33,685 nt of DNA from Lachnospiraceae bacterium (lineage in GTDB: Bacteria; Bacillota; Clostridia; Lachnospirales; Lachnospiraceae): NCBI GenBank assembly GCA_029338875.1, contig JAQYBF010000006.1, positions 1-33,685 on the forward strand, written 5' to 3'. The notes beneath the pieces were generated by a model. It was not told the origin of the DNA, did not search any database, and saw only the letters and a program-made list of their open reading frames with translations. Below, in pieces: positions 6,382 through 16,839 of this stretch (position 1 is the first letter of the stretch; each line of letters opens with the position of its first letter). The position numbers and the translations under genes are program-made.

Positions 6382-8511
6382 TCAGGCATTCTCCGAAGCT
6401 TTCTCCGCTTCTTCCTTGCGAAGCTTCTTCTGTCTGTCATATTCTCTTGCTCCCTGGCACTGCGCAGTTGTGTGGACGATCAGAGGATCGAAGATCATGT
6501 ACATGGACGGAAGAACCAGGATAACAACTGCCATGGAGATCAATGCGCCCCTTGCCATCAGAGTGCAGAGAGAACCGATCATATCGATACTGGAGATCAT
6601 GCCGACACCGAAGGTTGCGGCGAAGAAGGACAGAGCCGATACGATGATGGACTTCATGGATGCTGCCAGTGCAGCTCTTGTCGCATGGGTTCGTCCCAGT
6701 CCGTTATTTCTCTCACGGAGATACCGGGTTGTCATCAGGATCGCATAGTCGACGGTGGAGCCCAGCTGAATGGTTCCGATGACGATCGATGCGACGAAAG
6801 GAAGGGTGGTTCCGGTGTAATAAGGAATACCCATGTTGATGAAGATTGCGAACTCAATGACAGCTACCAGAATGAAGGGCAGGCTGAAGGACTTCAGTAC
6901 GAAGGCGATGATAATGAAGACCAGTCCGATGGAAACCCAGTTTACAATCTGGAAGTCCCGGTTGGTGATCCGGATCAGATCCTTGGTGCAGGGCGCCTCG
7001 CCGACAACCATGGCCTTTGAATCATAGGATTTTGCAATCTTATTGACCTTGGTGATCTGATTGTTGACCGCATCGCTTGCGACCTTGTATTTGGAGGTGA
7101 TCAGAGCCATCTCGTACTTGTCACTCTGAAGGACATCCTTGATCTTATCCGGAATCATACTTTCCGGAATAGAGGGTCCGACGAAAGTGTTGAGTCCGAT
7201 GGCCTTGTCCACGCCCTTGACGTCCTGAAGCTTGGAAAGCATCTCCGCCTTGTCTCCGGATGAAAGATTCTTGTCATAGAGAATCATATAGGTCGTATTG
7301 GAGGTAAAATTCTTATCCAGCTCTGCAGAAGCCCGCATGGACGGCAGACTCTTGGGAAGGGTTCCGCCCAAGTTGTAGTAGACCTTGGTATGCCCCTGGC
7401 CGTAGAGGGCGAAGGGAAGAATCACAAGGAAAAGTAAACCGAAGACGTAGAACCGCTTGGAGATCAGCTTGGGCAGCCGCTTGAATTCCGGAAGCAGGGG
7501 CTTATGCCGTGTGGCTTCCAGAGGCTTGTCGAAAATCAGGACCATGGACGGAAGTACGGTGATACAGCAGATGACGCCGAAGACAACGCCCTTGGCCATT
7601 ACGATTCCGAGGTCACGGCCGATGGTAAAGCTCATAAAGCAGAGAGCGATGAATCCGGCGATAGTCGTGACCGAAGAACCGATAACGGACTGGAAAGTCG
7701 CCGCAATGGCTCTTGCCATGGCTTCCTTCTTGTCTCCGTTGGTGATCTCCTGCTCTTCCAGGTAGCTGTGCCAGAGGAAAATCGAATAGTCCATAGTGAC
7801 GCCCAGCTGAAGAACGGCTGCAATACACTTGGTGATGAAGGAAATTTCGCCGAGGAATATATTTGTTCCCAGGTTATAAACAATGGCCATTCCGATCGAA
7901 AGCAGGAAGAAAAGCGGGATCAGATAGGAATCCATGGTCAGGGAAAGAACGATGACAGCCAGGATAACGGCGATCAGTACATAGATCGGGGTCTCCTTTT
8001 CGGCCAGTTCCTTGGTATCCTCAACCAGTCCGCTCATGCCGGCCAGAAAACAGCTCTTTCCGGAAATCTTACGGATCTGCTTTACCGCATTCATTGTCGC
8101 ATCCGATGATGTCGTCTGATCGAAGACGATGAACATCATGGTCGCATCGCCCGAATCAAAGGCTTCCCGGTAGGTCTTCGGGATCATTTCCTTGGGAACC
8201 GAGATATCCAGGACACTGTCATACCAGAGCACGTTCTCTACATGGGGTACCTTTTCAATCTGCTTCTTTAATGCGGCGACCTCCTTGTATTCCATGCCTT
8301 TGACAATGTACATGGAATAGGCGCCGGTACCGAAGTCCTTTTCCAGGATGTCCTGGCCCTTCATGGTTTCAATGTTCTTGGGAAGATAGGTCAGGATATC
8401 GTAATTGACTCTCGTCTTTACATAGCCGATTCCCGAAGGAATCAGAAGGAGAATGGCAAGTACCAGAATAACAAATCTGGACTTTACGATTCCTCTCGCA
8501 GCCTTCAGCAT
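6382..8511 (-). CDS. MMPL/RND-superfamily exporter
   Basis: 709 residues, a typical length for the MMPL (YdfJ-like) branch of the RND superfamily. Each half has one membrane segment, a large outside loop and a bundle of about five segments: TM near 12-30, loop to about 173, TMs 175-328, then TM near 353-370, loop to about 522, TMs 523-690. Proton-relay Asp-Tyr pairs in the middle helix of each half are intact: TMDYS (Asp241) and TVDYA (Asp588). It would export hydrophobic or amphipathic compounds using the proton-motive force. It is the first gene of an operon with the lipoprotein and is divergent from a TetR regulator, with operator-like sites between. An AAGGAG lies 11 nt before the ATG. 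The substrate cannot be told from sequence. Confidence 0.9.
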   Translation of the reverse strand: MLKAARGIVKSRFVILVLAILLLIPSGIGYVKTRVNYDILTYLPKNIETMKGQDILEKDFGTGAYSMYIVKGMEYKEVAALKKQIEKVPHVENVLWYDSVLDISVPKEMIPKTYREAFDSGDATMMFIVFDQTTSSDATMNAVKQIRKISGKSCFLAGMSGLVEDTKELAEKETPIYVLIAVILAVIVLSLTMDSYLIPLFFLLSIGMAIVYNLGTNIFLGEISFITKCIAAVLQLGVTMDYSIFLWHSYLEEQEITNGDKKEAMARAIAATFQSVIGSSVTTIAGFIALCFMSFTIGRDLGIVMAKGVVFGVICCITVLPSMVLIFDKPLEATRHKPLLPEFKRLPKLISKRFYVFGLLFLVILPFALYGQGHTKVYYNLGGTLPKSLPSMRASAELDKNFTSNTTYMILYDKNLSSGDKAEMLSKLQDVKGVDKAIGLNTFVGPSIPESMIPDKIKDVLQSDKYEMALITSKYKVASDAVNNQITKVNKIAKSYDSKAMVVGEAPCTKDLIRITNRDFQIVNWVSIGLVFIIIAFVLKSFSLPFILVAVIEFAIFINMGIPYYTGTTLPFVASIVIGTIQLGSTVDYAILMTTRYLRERNNGLGRTHATRAALAASMKSIIVSALSFFAATFGVGMISSIDMIGSLCTLMARGALISMAVVILVLPSMYMIFDPLIVHTTAQCQGAREYDRQKKLRKEEAEKASENA

Positions 8512-8576
8512 CTCAAATCACACTCCTTGTCTTTATTTCATAATCGTTGCAAATTGAAAAAATAAGCAGCCAAAAT

Positions 8577-8591
8577 ATGACCATCGTTCAT
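8577..8591. promoter_or_regulatory. Second TetR operator-like site
   Basis: ATGACCATCGTTCAT is an imperfect palindrome (arms ATGA/TCAT) sharing TGACCAT and TCA with the stronger site at 8619-8633. It lies between the divergent start codons, closer to the exporter gene, in its predicted leader. Confidence 0.5.
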
Positions 8592-8618
8592 TTTTTCCGA
8601 TACTATAATTAAACAAAA

Positions 8619-8633
8619 TTGACCATTAGTCAA
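8619..8633. promoter_or_regulatory. TetR operator between tetR and the MMPL operon
   Basis: TTGACCATTAGTCAA is a palindrome with perfect 5-bp arms (TTGAC/GTCAA) around 5 bp. It contains the -35 hexamer of the regulator's promoter, so binding would block that promoter, and it lies in the shared region driving the exporter. This fits autorepression and repression of the exporter. Confidence 0.65.
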
Positions 8634-8647
8634 TAATCAATTATAAT
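8619..8647 (+). promoter_or_regulatory. tetR-family gene promoter
   Basis: TTGACC (8619-8624), a 17-bp spacer and a perfect TATAAT (8642-8647). The predicted leader to the ATG at 8694 is about 40 nt. The -35 lies within the palindromic operator. Confidence 0.8.
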
Positions 8648-8693
8648 AAAGCAACAAACGATTGAAATTGTATAAGTGGGAAGAAGCGAAAAG

Positions 8694-9347
8694 ATGGGGA
8701 AAAAGGTAGATGCCAACAAAAGGCAGAAAAGTACATCACTTCTAAACAGAGCTTTTGACCTCTTTATCGAAAAGGGCGTCAGCAAGACCTCGGTCTCTGA
8801 TATTGCAGAGAGAGCCGGTGTCGCCAAGGGGACCTTCTATCTCTATTTCAAGGATAAGTACGATATCCGGAATCATCTGGTTGTCTATAAGGCGACCCAG
8901 CTTTTCATGGATGCCTACAATTCCCTGATTGCCGACATGGAGAAGCGGAAGGACTATGACATGTCTCTCGAAGACTGCATGTACTTTATCGTGGACCATA
9001 TTCTGACCGTTCTCCAGGACAACAAGCCTCTCCTGGAATTTCTCCACAAGGATCTGTCCTGGGGTGTCTTCGCCAAATATATGCTGGACGAAAAGGACCA
9101 TGTGGCCCTGCCCAATCAGGAGGATTTTGACTTTGAAACCCTTTACAAGGAAATGGTCAAGCGGAGCGGAAGCGAATTCCGAGACCCGGATGTCATGCTC
9201 TTTATGATCATCGAGCTCATGGGATCCACCGGCTACTCCTGCATCATGTATCCGAAGACCTTTCCCCTGGACCGCTGCAAGCCCTACCTCCGGGCCGCTG
9301 TCCACGATATCCTGCAGCGGCATATGGTGAAGGAGACATCTAAATAG
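8694..9347 (+). CDS. TetR/AcrR-family transcriptional repressor
   Basis: 217 residues from the ATG at 8694. A GTG 18 bp earlier in frame is a weaker choice, since the purine-rich GGGAAGAAG upstream suits the ATG better. The N-terminal helix-turn-helix covers about residues 15-62, with TSVSDIAERAGVAKGTFYLY as the recognition core, typical of the family. The rest is the ligand-binding and dimer domain, which diverges too much to name a ligand. It is divergent from the MMPL exporter gene. A palindrome overlapping its own -35 and a related site nearer the exporter suggest it represses both directions until an effector, perhaps the exported compound, releases it. A terminator follows at 9441. Confidence 0.9.
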   Translation: MGKKVDANKRQKSTSLLNRAFDLFIEKGVSKTSVSDIAERAGVAKGTFYLYFKDKYDIRNHLVVYKATQLFMDAYNSLIADMEKRKDYDMSLEDCMYFIVDHILTVLQDNKPLLEFLHKDLSWGVFAKYMLDEKDHVALPNQEDFDFETLYKEMVKRSGSEFRDPDVMLFMIIELMGSTGYSCIMYPKTFPLDRCKPYLRAAVHDILQRHMVKETSK

Positions 9348-9440
9348 ACCTCAGATCAGATTCCAACACTGGACATCGATTTCAACGAAAAATTTGAATC
9401 ACGGTGTATTTTGCTCTGACTTAGGCCAAATACAGAAAAT

Positions 9441-9474
9441 GGGCTGTGCAGTCAATCTGCAGCAGCCCTTTTTC
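9441..9474 (+). terminator. Terminator of the TetR gene, possibly bidirectional
   Basis: GGGCTGTGCAG (9441-9451) pairs with CTGCAGCAGCCC (9457-9468) with one bulged base and a 5-nt loop, followed by TTTTTCTCT. On the opposite strand the stem is followed by ATTTTCTG, so it may also stop transcripts from the atp/carbonic anhydrase operon converging from the right. Confidence 0.8.
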
Positions 9475-9522
9475 TCTGTAAAGATTTTAATCTGTTTTGA
9501 TTTAATCTGTAATAATTTCCAA

Positions 9523-10038
9523 TTACTGCCTGGAAGCTTCCTGCTCGGCCTTGTATTCCTGCCCTTCCTTGACATAATTCAGGGCATTCTCGCGATTGGC
9601 CTCGATTTCCTCTTCAGACAGGGTCCGGACGACCTTGCCGGGCAGGCCGACCACCAGGGAATTATCAGGGATGACCTTGTTCTGCGGGATCAGGGCGCCG
9701 GCTCCGATCATGCAGTTCTTTCCGACATGGGCTCCGTTTAAAACAATGGCGCCCATACCGATGGTTGTATTGTCATCGACCGTGCATCCGTGAACAATGG
9801 CATTGTGGCCGATGGTGACGCCCTCGCCGATGGTGACACCGTAGGGCACAACTCCGCCCTCGACATGAAGGACAGCATTATCCTGGATATTGCTATTCTT
9901 TCCGATGATGATCGGTGCGCGGTCGGCACGAATGGTTGCATTAAACCAGACGCTGACGCCCTCGGCAAGCTTGACATCGCCTTTGACTACGGCTCCGTCT
10001 GCAATAAATACGCTGGGATCTACCTGAGGTTTTTTCAT
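9523..10038 (-). CDS. Gamma-class carbonic anhydrase-like protein
   Basis: 171 residues, the YrdA/PaaY/CamH-like length. The chain is a left-handed beta-helix of hexapeptide repeats (IRADRAPIIIGKNSNIQDN, VTIGEGVTIGHNAIV and so on) with a C-terminal helix. Three histidines match the metal ligands of the family: His58, His78 and His83, with Arg37, Asp39, Gln52 and Asp53 also in place. It would bind zinc or iron and could hydrate CO2; many family members are not proven active. It starts 26 bp after atpC with no terminator between, so it appears to be the last gene of the ATP synthase operon. It could supply bicarbonate or buffer pH, but that is inference. Confidence 0.9.
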   Translation of the reverse strand: MKKPQVDPSVFIADGAVVKGDVKLAEGVSVWFNATIRADRAPIIIGKNSNIQDNAVLHVEGGVVPYGVTIGEGVTIGHNAIVHGCTVDDNTTIGMGAIVLNGAHVGKNCMIGAGALIPQNKVIPDNSLVVGLPGKVVRTLSEEEIEANRENALNYVKEGQEYKAEQEASRQ

Positions 10039-10064
10039 ATTCTGCTTCCTTCCAAATAAACTAT

Positions 10065-10502
10065 TCAGATATCATGATTCTTGGCATTGACGGCCTTGAG
10101 TCTTGCCATAGCCCGGGACATGGCAGCCTGGGAATGATAATATTCCTGGATACTCTGCTTCTGGCGGAGCTGCTCTCTTGCCCGGTCTCTGGCCTCCTCG
10201 GCCCGGCGGATATCGATATCCTCCGGACGTTCGGCGGTCTGAACGACCACCTGAACCCGGTTGTTGGCAATCCAGGCCATGCCTCGGCCCACAACTGCTT
10301 CCATCCATTCTCCGGCCTTTCCGTCCGGTCCGACCGGCTGGATCTTCATGGTGCCGTCATCGATGGCAATGACCATATCCTCATGATGAGCCTGGATGCC
10401 CTTCTGACCGTCAAAGGCCGGAATAATGGCATTCAAAACCCTGCCGGAGAAAAAGACTCCTCCGGTGGATATGACTTTGATATAAAATGTATTCCCTGCC
10501 AT
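10065..10502 (-). CDS. atpC: F1Fo ATP synthase epsilon subunit
   Basis: 145 residues. N-terminal beta-sandwich (FYIKVISTGGVFFSGRVLNAIIPAFDGQKGI, conserved in part) and a C-terminal two-helix part from about residue 90, rich in Arg and Ala, which can reach up the central stalk and inhibit ATP hydrolysis. It is part of the rotor stalk with gamma. The start lies 4 bp after the atpD stop, and its ribosome binding site (AAAGGG) overlaps the end of atpD. It ends the eight-gene ATP synthase set; the carbonic anhydrase gene follows closely. Confidence 0.95.
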   Translation of the reverse strand: MAGNTFYIKVISTGGVFFSGRVLNAIIPAFDGQKGIQAHHEDMVIAIDDGTMKIQPVGPDGKAGEWMEAVVGRGMAWIANNRVQVVVQTAERPEDIDIRRAEEARDRAREQLRQKQSIQEYYHSQAAMSRAMARLKAVNAKNHDI

Positions 10503-10506
10503 TTTA

Positions 10507-12809
<2,303 letters not shown>

Positions 12810-12811
12810 GA

Positions 12812-14446
12812 TTAAGCCTCCTCATGATCCGAGGCGGCGTCACTCTGACTGCCCTTGTCCCCGGCAGTTTCGGCCGGATCCTTAGAGCCCTCGGAATCCG
12901 CCTTCTTATCATTGGAATCTGCTGCACTCGTATCCACCTGACCGGCTTCCTTACGGAAGTCCTCGGCGAATTCCACGATTTCCTGCTCGAGATCCTCGGT
13001 CAGGGCCTTTTTCTCGGTAAGCTCCGAGATCACCAGGCCGTGATTCTTATGGAAATCATCAAGAACCTGGGCCTGCTCCTTCTTGATCAGCTTCTTCGGT
13101 GTCGAATCAAAGAAGTTATGGTTGGCCAGAACCAGGCTGATAACCTCCTCCGCCATACTCATAGGATGAGACAGGGGCTGCTTTAAGAGCTCCATCAGAG
13201 CGGAGCCATGATCCAGCTCAGCCTTGGTCGTCGGATCCAGATCCGATGCGAACTGGGTGAAGACCTCCAGCTCACGGTACTGGGCCAGGTCGACACGGAT
13301 GGAACCGGATGCCTTCTTCATGGCCTTGGTCTGGGCTGCGCCGCCGACACGGGAAACCGAAAGTCCGACATTGACGGCCGGTCTCTGGCCGGAGAAGAAG
13401 AGTCCGGTCTCAAGGAAGATCTGACCGTCTGTGATAGAGATGACGTTGGTCGAAATATAGGCCGATACGTCACCGTTCTGTGTCTCGATAATGGGCAGCG
13501 CCGTCATTGAACCGCCGCCCTTCTCATCGGAAAGATGAGAGGACCGCTCCAGGAGTCTGGAGTGCAGATAGAAGACATCGCCCGGATAAGCCTCACGTCC
13601 CGGAGACCTTCCCAGAAGAAGGGAAATCTCACGGTAGGCGACGGCATGCTTACTTAAATCATCATAGATGATCAGGACATCCCTGCCCTGATCCATGAAA
13701 TACTCGCCCAGAGCCGTGCCCGCATAGGGTGCGACATACTGAAGGGATGCCGGCTCCGCTGCCGTTGCCGAAAGGATAATGGAATAGTCCATGGCGCCGT
13801 GTTCTTCGAGGGTATGCTCTACCTTTCCAACGGTCGTCGCCTTCTGGCCGATGGCGACATAGATGCAGATGATATCCTTGCCCTTCTGGTTCAGAATGGT
13901 GTCAACGGCAATACTGGTCTTACCGGTCTGCCGGTCGCCGATGATCAGCTCTCTCTGGCCGCGGCCGATGGGGAACATGGAATCAATGGCAAGAATTCCT
14001 GTTTCCAAAGGCTTGTTGACCGGCTGACGGTCGATAATGCCGGGCGCCTCCCGTTCAATGGGGTTGTAGCCGGTCGATACGATATCGCCCTTGCCGTCAA
14101 TGGGCTCGCCGAGCGCATTGATGACACGGCCGACGAAGGCATCGCCGACCGGGATGCCGGCTCGCTTCTCGGTCCGGCTGACCTTCATGCCTTCATAGAT
14201 ACCGGCATCCCGTCCGAAGAGGATGACGCCGATCTCGTTTCTTCGAATATCCTGAACCATGCCCTTTTCACCGTTCTCAAAGAGAACGATTTCGCCGTAC
14301 ATTGCATGATCAATGCCGTAGATCGTGGCAATGCCGTCGCCGACCGAGATAACGGTTCCGACTTCCCGGCTGGTCTGGTCCCAGTCAAAATTTTCTATTT
14401 CTTCTCTAATAATAGAGATAATGTCCTGTGCCTGAATAGAGCTCAA
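12812..14446 (-). CDS. atpA: F1Fo ATP synthase alpha subunit with extra acidic C-terminal tail
   Basis: 544 residues, about 40 longer than usual (about 502-510). The non-catalytic nucleotide-binding subunit of F1. The P-loop GDRQTGKT is at residues 170-177; [37 protein letters not shown] (in part) and the [12 protein letters not shown] region with the alpha arginine finger (SVSRVGG) are intact. The normal fold ends near [11 protein letters not shown] at about 503. After that comes a tail rich in Asp, Ser, Ala, Lys and Glu with no hydrophobic residues to speak of, likely disordered. The tail is in frame and ends 2 bp before atpG, so it is not a read-through artefact. The start is 1 bp after atpH. 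Confidence 0.98.
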   Translation of the reverse strand: MSSIQAQDIISIIREEIENFDWDQTSREVGTVISVGDGIATIYGIDHAMYGEIVLFENGEKGMVQDIRRNEIGVILFGRDAGIYEGMKVSRTEKRAGIPVGDAFVGRVINALGEPIDGKGDIVSTGYNPIEREAPGIIDRQPVNKPLETGILAIDSMFPIGRGQRELIIGDRQTGKTSIAVDTILNQKGKDIICIYVAIGQKATTVGKVEHTLEEHGAMDYSIILSATAAEPASLQYVAPYAGTALGEYFMDQGRDVLIIYDDLSKHAVAYREISLLLGRSPGREAYPGDVFYLHSRLLERSSHLSDEKGGGSMTALPIIETQNGDVSAYISTNVISITDGQIFLETGLFFSGQRPAVNVGLSVSRVGGAAQTKAMKKASGSIRVDLAQYRELEVFTQFASDLDPTTKAELDHGSALMELLKQPLSHPMSMAEEVISLVLANHNFFDSTPKKLIKKEQAQVLDDFHKNHGLVISELTEKKALTEDLEQEIVEFAEDFRKEAGQVDTSAADSNDKKADSEGSKDPAETAGDKGSQSDAASDHEEA

Positions 14447-14447
14447 G

Positions 14448-14972
14448 TTAATATGCCTCCTCTATCAGTGATTTCTCCAGCTGTTCCAGCCGGCCCCGGT
14501 AGCTCTGATCGAATTCCACGCCGCGTGTCCTTAGGATCCGTCCGCCCAGAATCGAGGGATCGACCTCAACACAGAGCTGGACATGGCGGGACCCGTAACG
14601 TTTTCCAAGATAATCCCGGGCCTTTCGAATCTCATCATCTGTCGGCTCCTTGGCAAAGATTGCCTCGATCTTCAGATAATGATTCTCTTCATCCCAGATC
14701 TTTAAATAAGCCTCTGCAATTTCGGGAAGAAGGGAAATCTGATGGTTCCGGGTCAGTTCGATCAGGAAATTACAGATTTTCGTCGAAAAGCCGGCCTTCT
14801 CAGACAGGCGCCGTATCACCCGGATCTTGTCCGACATTTTAACGACAGGCCGGTCCAGAAGATCCGTAAGTTCCGGCACAAGCCGCATGACGTCCATGAA
14901 TTCCATGAACTCCTGCCGGTCCGGGACTTCTCTATAGAGGGCACGGGCCTGTTCAATTGCCGCTTCCTTCAT
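14448..14972 (-). CDS. atpH: F1Fo ATP synthase delta subunit
   Basis: 174 residues, typical. It links the top of F1 to the peripheral b-subunit stalk. The N-terminal six-helix part ([32 protein letters not shown], partly quoted) and the C-terminal conserved segment with [28 protein letters not shown] (in part) identify it; ILGG.....G...D.S is the family signature. It overlaps the end of atpF by 20 bp, implying coupled translation. The AGGAAGG upstream is within atpF. Confidence 0.95.
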   Translation of the reverse strand: MKEAAIEQARALYREVPDRQEFMEFMDVMRLVPELTDLLDRPVVKMSDKIRVIRRLSEKAGFSTKICNFLIELTRNHQISLLPEIAEAYLKIWDEENHYLKIEAIFAKEPTDDEIRKARDYLGKRYGSRHVQLCVEVDPSILGGRILRTRGVEFDQSYRGRLEQLEKSLIEEAY

Positions 14973-15414
14973 TTTCTTTCTGCCCTTCCTGTCCTTCGAT
15001 CAGAATCTTACGGGCTGCCTGTACAGCCAGACGGGAAATATCCGCCTGCAGATCCTTCTTAGCCTTTTCCTGCTCCAGGGCAAGATCTCTGGCAGCCTTC
15101 TTTTTCATCTCTGAAATTTCTTCCTCCGTCTCCTGAACCCGCTTCTGGCGCTCCGCCTCTGCCTTGTCCATGGTATCCTGGAGAAGCTTCTGAGATTCCT
15201 GCTTTGCATTTCTCAAATGTTCTTCATATTCATTCCGGGTCCGGTCTGCCGCCTTCTGCTTTTCTTCAGCTTCGGCAAACTGATCCGCGATATGCTTCTG
15301 CCTCTCGTTAATCACATTCATGACCCGCTGGAAGAGAAATTTCTTCATGATCCAGGCAAAGAACAGAATGTTAATGATGGTAAAGAGGATGGAAGGAAAT
15401 GAGATATCAAGCAT
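14953..15414 (-). CDS. atpF: F1Fo ATP synthase b subunit
   Basis: 153 residues. One N-terminal membrane helix (FPSILFTIINILFFAWIMKKFLF, about residues 6-28) is followed by a long charged helix, about 30-140, rich in Glu, Lys, Ala and Gln. This is the peripheral stalk that holds the stator. The ribosome binding site is a perfect AGGAGG 8 nt before the ATG. Its end overlaps atpH. Only one b-type gene is present, so the stalk should be a homodimer. Confidence 0.95.
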   Translation of the reverse strand: MLDISFPSILFTIINILFFAWIMKKFLFQRVMNVINERQKHIADQFAEAEEKQKAADRTRNEYEEHLRNAKQESQKLLQDTMDKAEAERQKRVQETEEEISEMKKKAARDLALEQEKAKKDLQADISRLAVQAARKILIEGQEGQKENEGSGN

Positions 15415-15466
15415 CGCTTTTCCTCCTGTATTCGATTTCGTTCGATCGCTATAAATTCCTTCGATA

Positions 15467-15697
15467 TTACTTCAGAACCATGATGATCAGAAGAGCGATA
15501 ACGAAACCGTAAATAGCGGTTGCCTCGGCAAGGGCACATCCTAAGAGGAGGTTGGTCTGAATTTTCGGTGCTGCTTCCGGCTGTCTTGCGATGGCATCAA
15601 CGGATGCTGCGGTTGCCTTGCCGATGCCGAGACCTGCTCCGATACCGGTCAGAACTGCGATACCTGCGCCAATTGCTACTAAAATTGTGGATGACAT
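15467..15697 (-). CDS. atpE: F1Fo ATP synthase c subunit, predicted proton type
   Basis: 76 residues forming a hairpin of two membrane helices joined by the polar loop ARQPEAAPKI; it builds the rotor ring. The ion-carrying carboxylate is Glu58 in CALAEATAIYG. Aligned to the sodium enzyme of Ilyobacter tartaricus, the sodium-binding glutamine (Q32) is Ile25 here and the serine after the glutamate (S66) is Ala59, while Thr60 and Tyr63 are kept. The incomplete sodium site points to protons, by inference. A strong AAGGAG lies 9 nt upstream, suiting the high copy number of this subunit. The 133-bp gap to atpB is the longest in the operon and contains a small hairpin. Confidence 0.97.
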   Translation of the reverse strand: MSSTILVAIGAGIAVLTGIGAGLGIGKATAASVDAIARQPEAAPKIQTNLLLGCALAEATAIYGFVIALLIIMVLK

Positions 15698-15747
15698 AAT
15701 GTTTTCTCCTTTACTTTTTCTTTTTGTAATTTTCGGGAACCAGTTTT

Positions 15748-15763
15748 ACTGTCTCAAAACAGT
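15748..15763 (-). other. Small hairpin in the atpB-atpE gap
   Basis: ACTGT and ACAGT form a 5-bp stem around a 6-nt loop. It sits in the 133-bp untranslated gap before atpE, flanked by A-rich sequence and without a T tract in the operon direction, so it is not a terminator. It could help set the level or stability of atpE message. Confidence 0.3.
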
Positions 15764-15830
15764 TTTTCCTGCTCCCTGTTTTCACTTGGTCTATATTTTC
15801 TTCGAAAATGTTTTCTGTCTGCTTAACCTG

Positions 15831-16523
15831 TCAGGAATCCTCCATGCACTCGCACATAAAGAGTGCCGTCAGGAAGACGAAGACATAAGCCTGAATCAGT
15901 CCGTCGAATACATCGAAGTAGAGACTGAAGATGACAGGCAGAAATACCGGCAGAACCTGTTTCAAGAGTTCCATGATGACGAAGGAGCCTAAGACGTTAC
16001 CGAACAGACGCATGCACAGAGACAGAGGCTTGATGCCAAGCTCCAGTACATTTAAGGGAGCGATGATGGCTATGGGTTTGGCATAGCTCTTAAAATACCC
16101 CTTGGCGCCCTTCTTTCTCCATCCGCTGACCTGAATCAGAATGATGCTTAAAAGCGACAGGGCAACCGTCACATTGATATCCTTGGTCGGCGGCTTGAAG
16201 CCGATGATTCCGATCAGATTGGCCATGCCAATGTAGACCATGACGGACATGAGGTAGTAGTAATACTCCTGCCCTTCTCCCTGCATGGTATTCTTGAAGA
16301 AATTCCACAGCCACTGGACCGCTCCCTCCAGAGCCAGCTGGCCCTTGCCGGGATTGTCCACCTTCAGGTTTCTCGTCAGAAGAAGAGAAAGAAGAAGGAC
16401 CGCTGCAATCATGATCCATGTAACTACTATAGATTCACTGATCGGAATTCCTCCGAAGATCGGAATGGTAAAAACAGTTTCTACTTTTAATTCGCCCAAG
16501 AGATTCTTTACCAGGGCGTCCAT
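15831..16523 (-). CDS. atpB: F1Fo ATP synthase a subunit
   Basis: 230 residues from the ATG at 16523, which has GGGGAGG 7 nt upstream; the TTG one codon earlier is rejected. This Fo stator subunit provides the ion half-channels. About five or six membrane segments are visible. The essential arginine is Arg172 in LSLCMRLFGNVLG, in the fourth major helix, facing the c ring. It is the first gene of the operon; no atpI or atpZ precedes it. A leader of about 180 nt with possible RNA structure separates it from the predicted promoter. Confidence 0.97.
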   Translation of the reverse strand: MDALVKNLLGELKVETVFTIPIFGGIPISESIVVTWIMIAAVLLLSLLLTRNLKVDNPGKGQLALEGAVQWLWNFFKNTMQGEGQEYYYYLMSVMVYIGMANLIGIIGFKPPTKDINVTVALSLLSIILIQVSGWRKKGAKGYFKSYAKPIAIIAPLNVLELGIKPLSLCMRLFGNVLGSFVIMELLKQVLPVFLPVIFSLYFDVFDGLIQAYVFVFLTALFMCECMEDS

Positions 16524-16560
16524 CAAATCACCTCCCCTGAAGGGTTTTCTTTTGAATCAC

Positions 16561-16647
16561 CGATCGAAAGACCCTGTAAAAATGCGAAAAAGTGCAGGTC
16601 ATAGCGCCTTAGCTATATAACCACACACTTTCTCTTTGCTTCGATCG
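16561..16647 (-). ncRNA. Possible structured leader of the atp operon
   Basis: Read on the minus strand, CGATCGAA (16640-16647) can pair with TTCGATCG (16561-16568). Inside lie two adjoining hairpins: ATAGC/GCTAT around 6 nt (16601-16616), and GACCTG/CAGGGTC with one bulge (16570-16600). Together they would form a three-way junction of 87 nt ending 37 nt before the atpB start. It matches no riboswitch class that I recognise. The outer stem alone could occur by chance. Confidence 0.3.
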
Positions 16648-16711
16648 TTTATTATTGTACGCTTGTGAAACTCTAAAAAAAGTACAAGATAATGCCAATT
16701 TCTCCTGAAAT

Positions 16712-16740
16712 TTTATAATAGTGTACAAATTCTTTGTTAA
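16712..16740 (-). promoter_or_regulatory. Promoter of the atp operon
   Basis: On the minus strand TTAACA (16735-16740) and TATAAA (16712-16717) are separated by exactly 17 bp in an A+T-rich context. Transcription would start near 16705 and give a leader of about 180 nt before atpB. Confidence 0.65.
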
Positions 16741-16839
16741 TTTTTTGTTAATCTTTTATAGTTTTCCCTGTTTGTTGGCGGAAAAAACTCCCTGATTTGT
16801 CTGCAGTCCTATTTTCGCATTTTCTTTTCCGCATCCCTT

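Larger units (their letters stand above)
16524..16839. other. Intergenic region between potD and the atp operon
   Basis: 316 bp without a gene. From right to left it holds an A+T-rich stretch after the potD stop with no clear terminator stem, then the atp promoter (16712-16740), then a leader with the inverted repeats described separately. A GTTTTTTCC/GGGAAAAC pairing (16762-16788) lacks a T tract. Some transcription from pot into atp therefore cannot be excluded. Confidence 0.7.

Noticed and set aside
5587-7020. A 477-codon open frame on the plus strand
   Set aside because: It is antisense to the lipoprotein and MMPL genes, crosses their intergenic gap, has no membrane or domain pattern and is rich in His, Cys and Asp as expected from reverse reading.
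13799-14842. A 347-codon plus-strand frame across atpA and atpH
   Set aside because: Antisense shadow of two certain ATP synthase genes; no ribosome binding site or family motif.
15467-15697. Sodium-type c ring
   Set aside because: The glutamine and serine required for sodium binding are replaced by Ile25 and Ala59.
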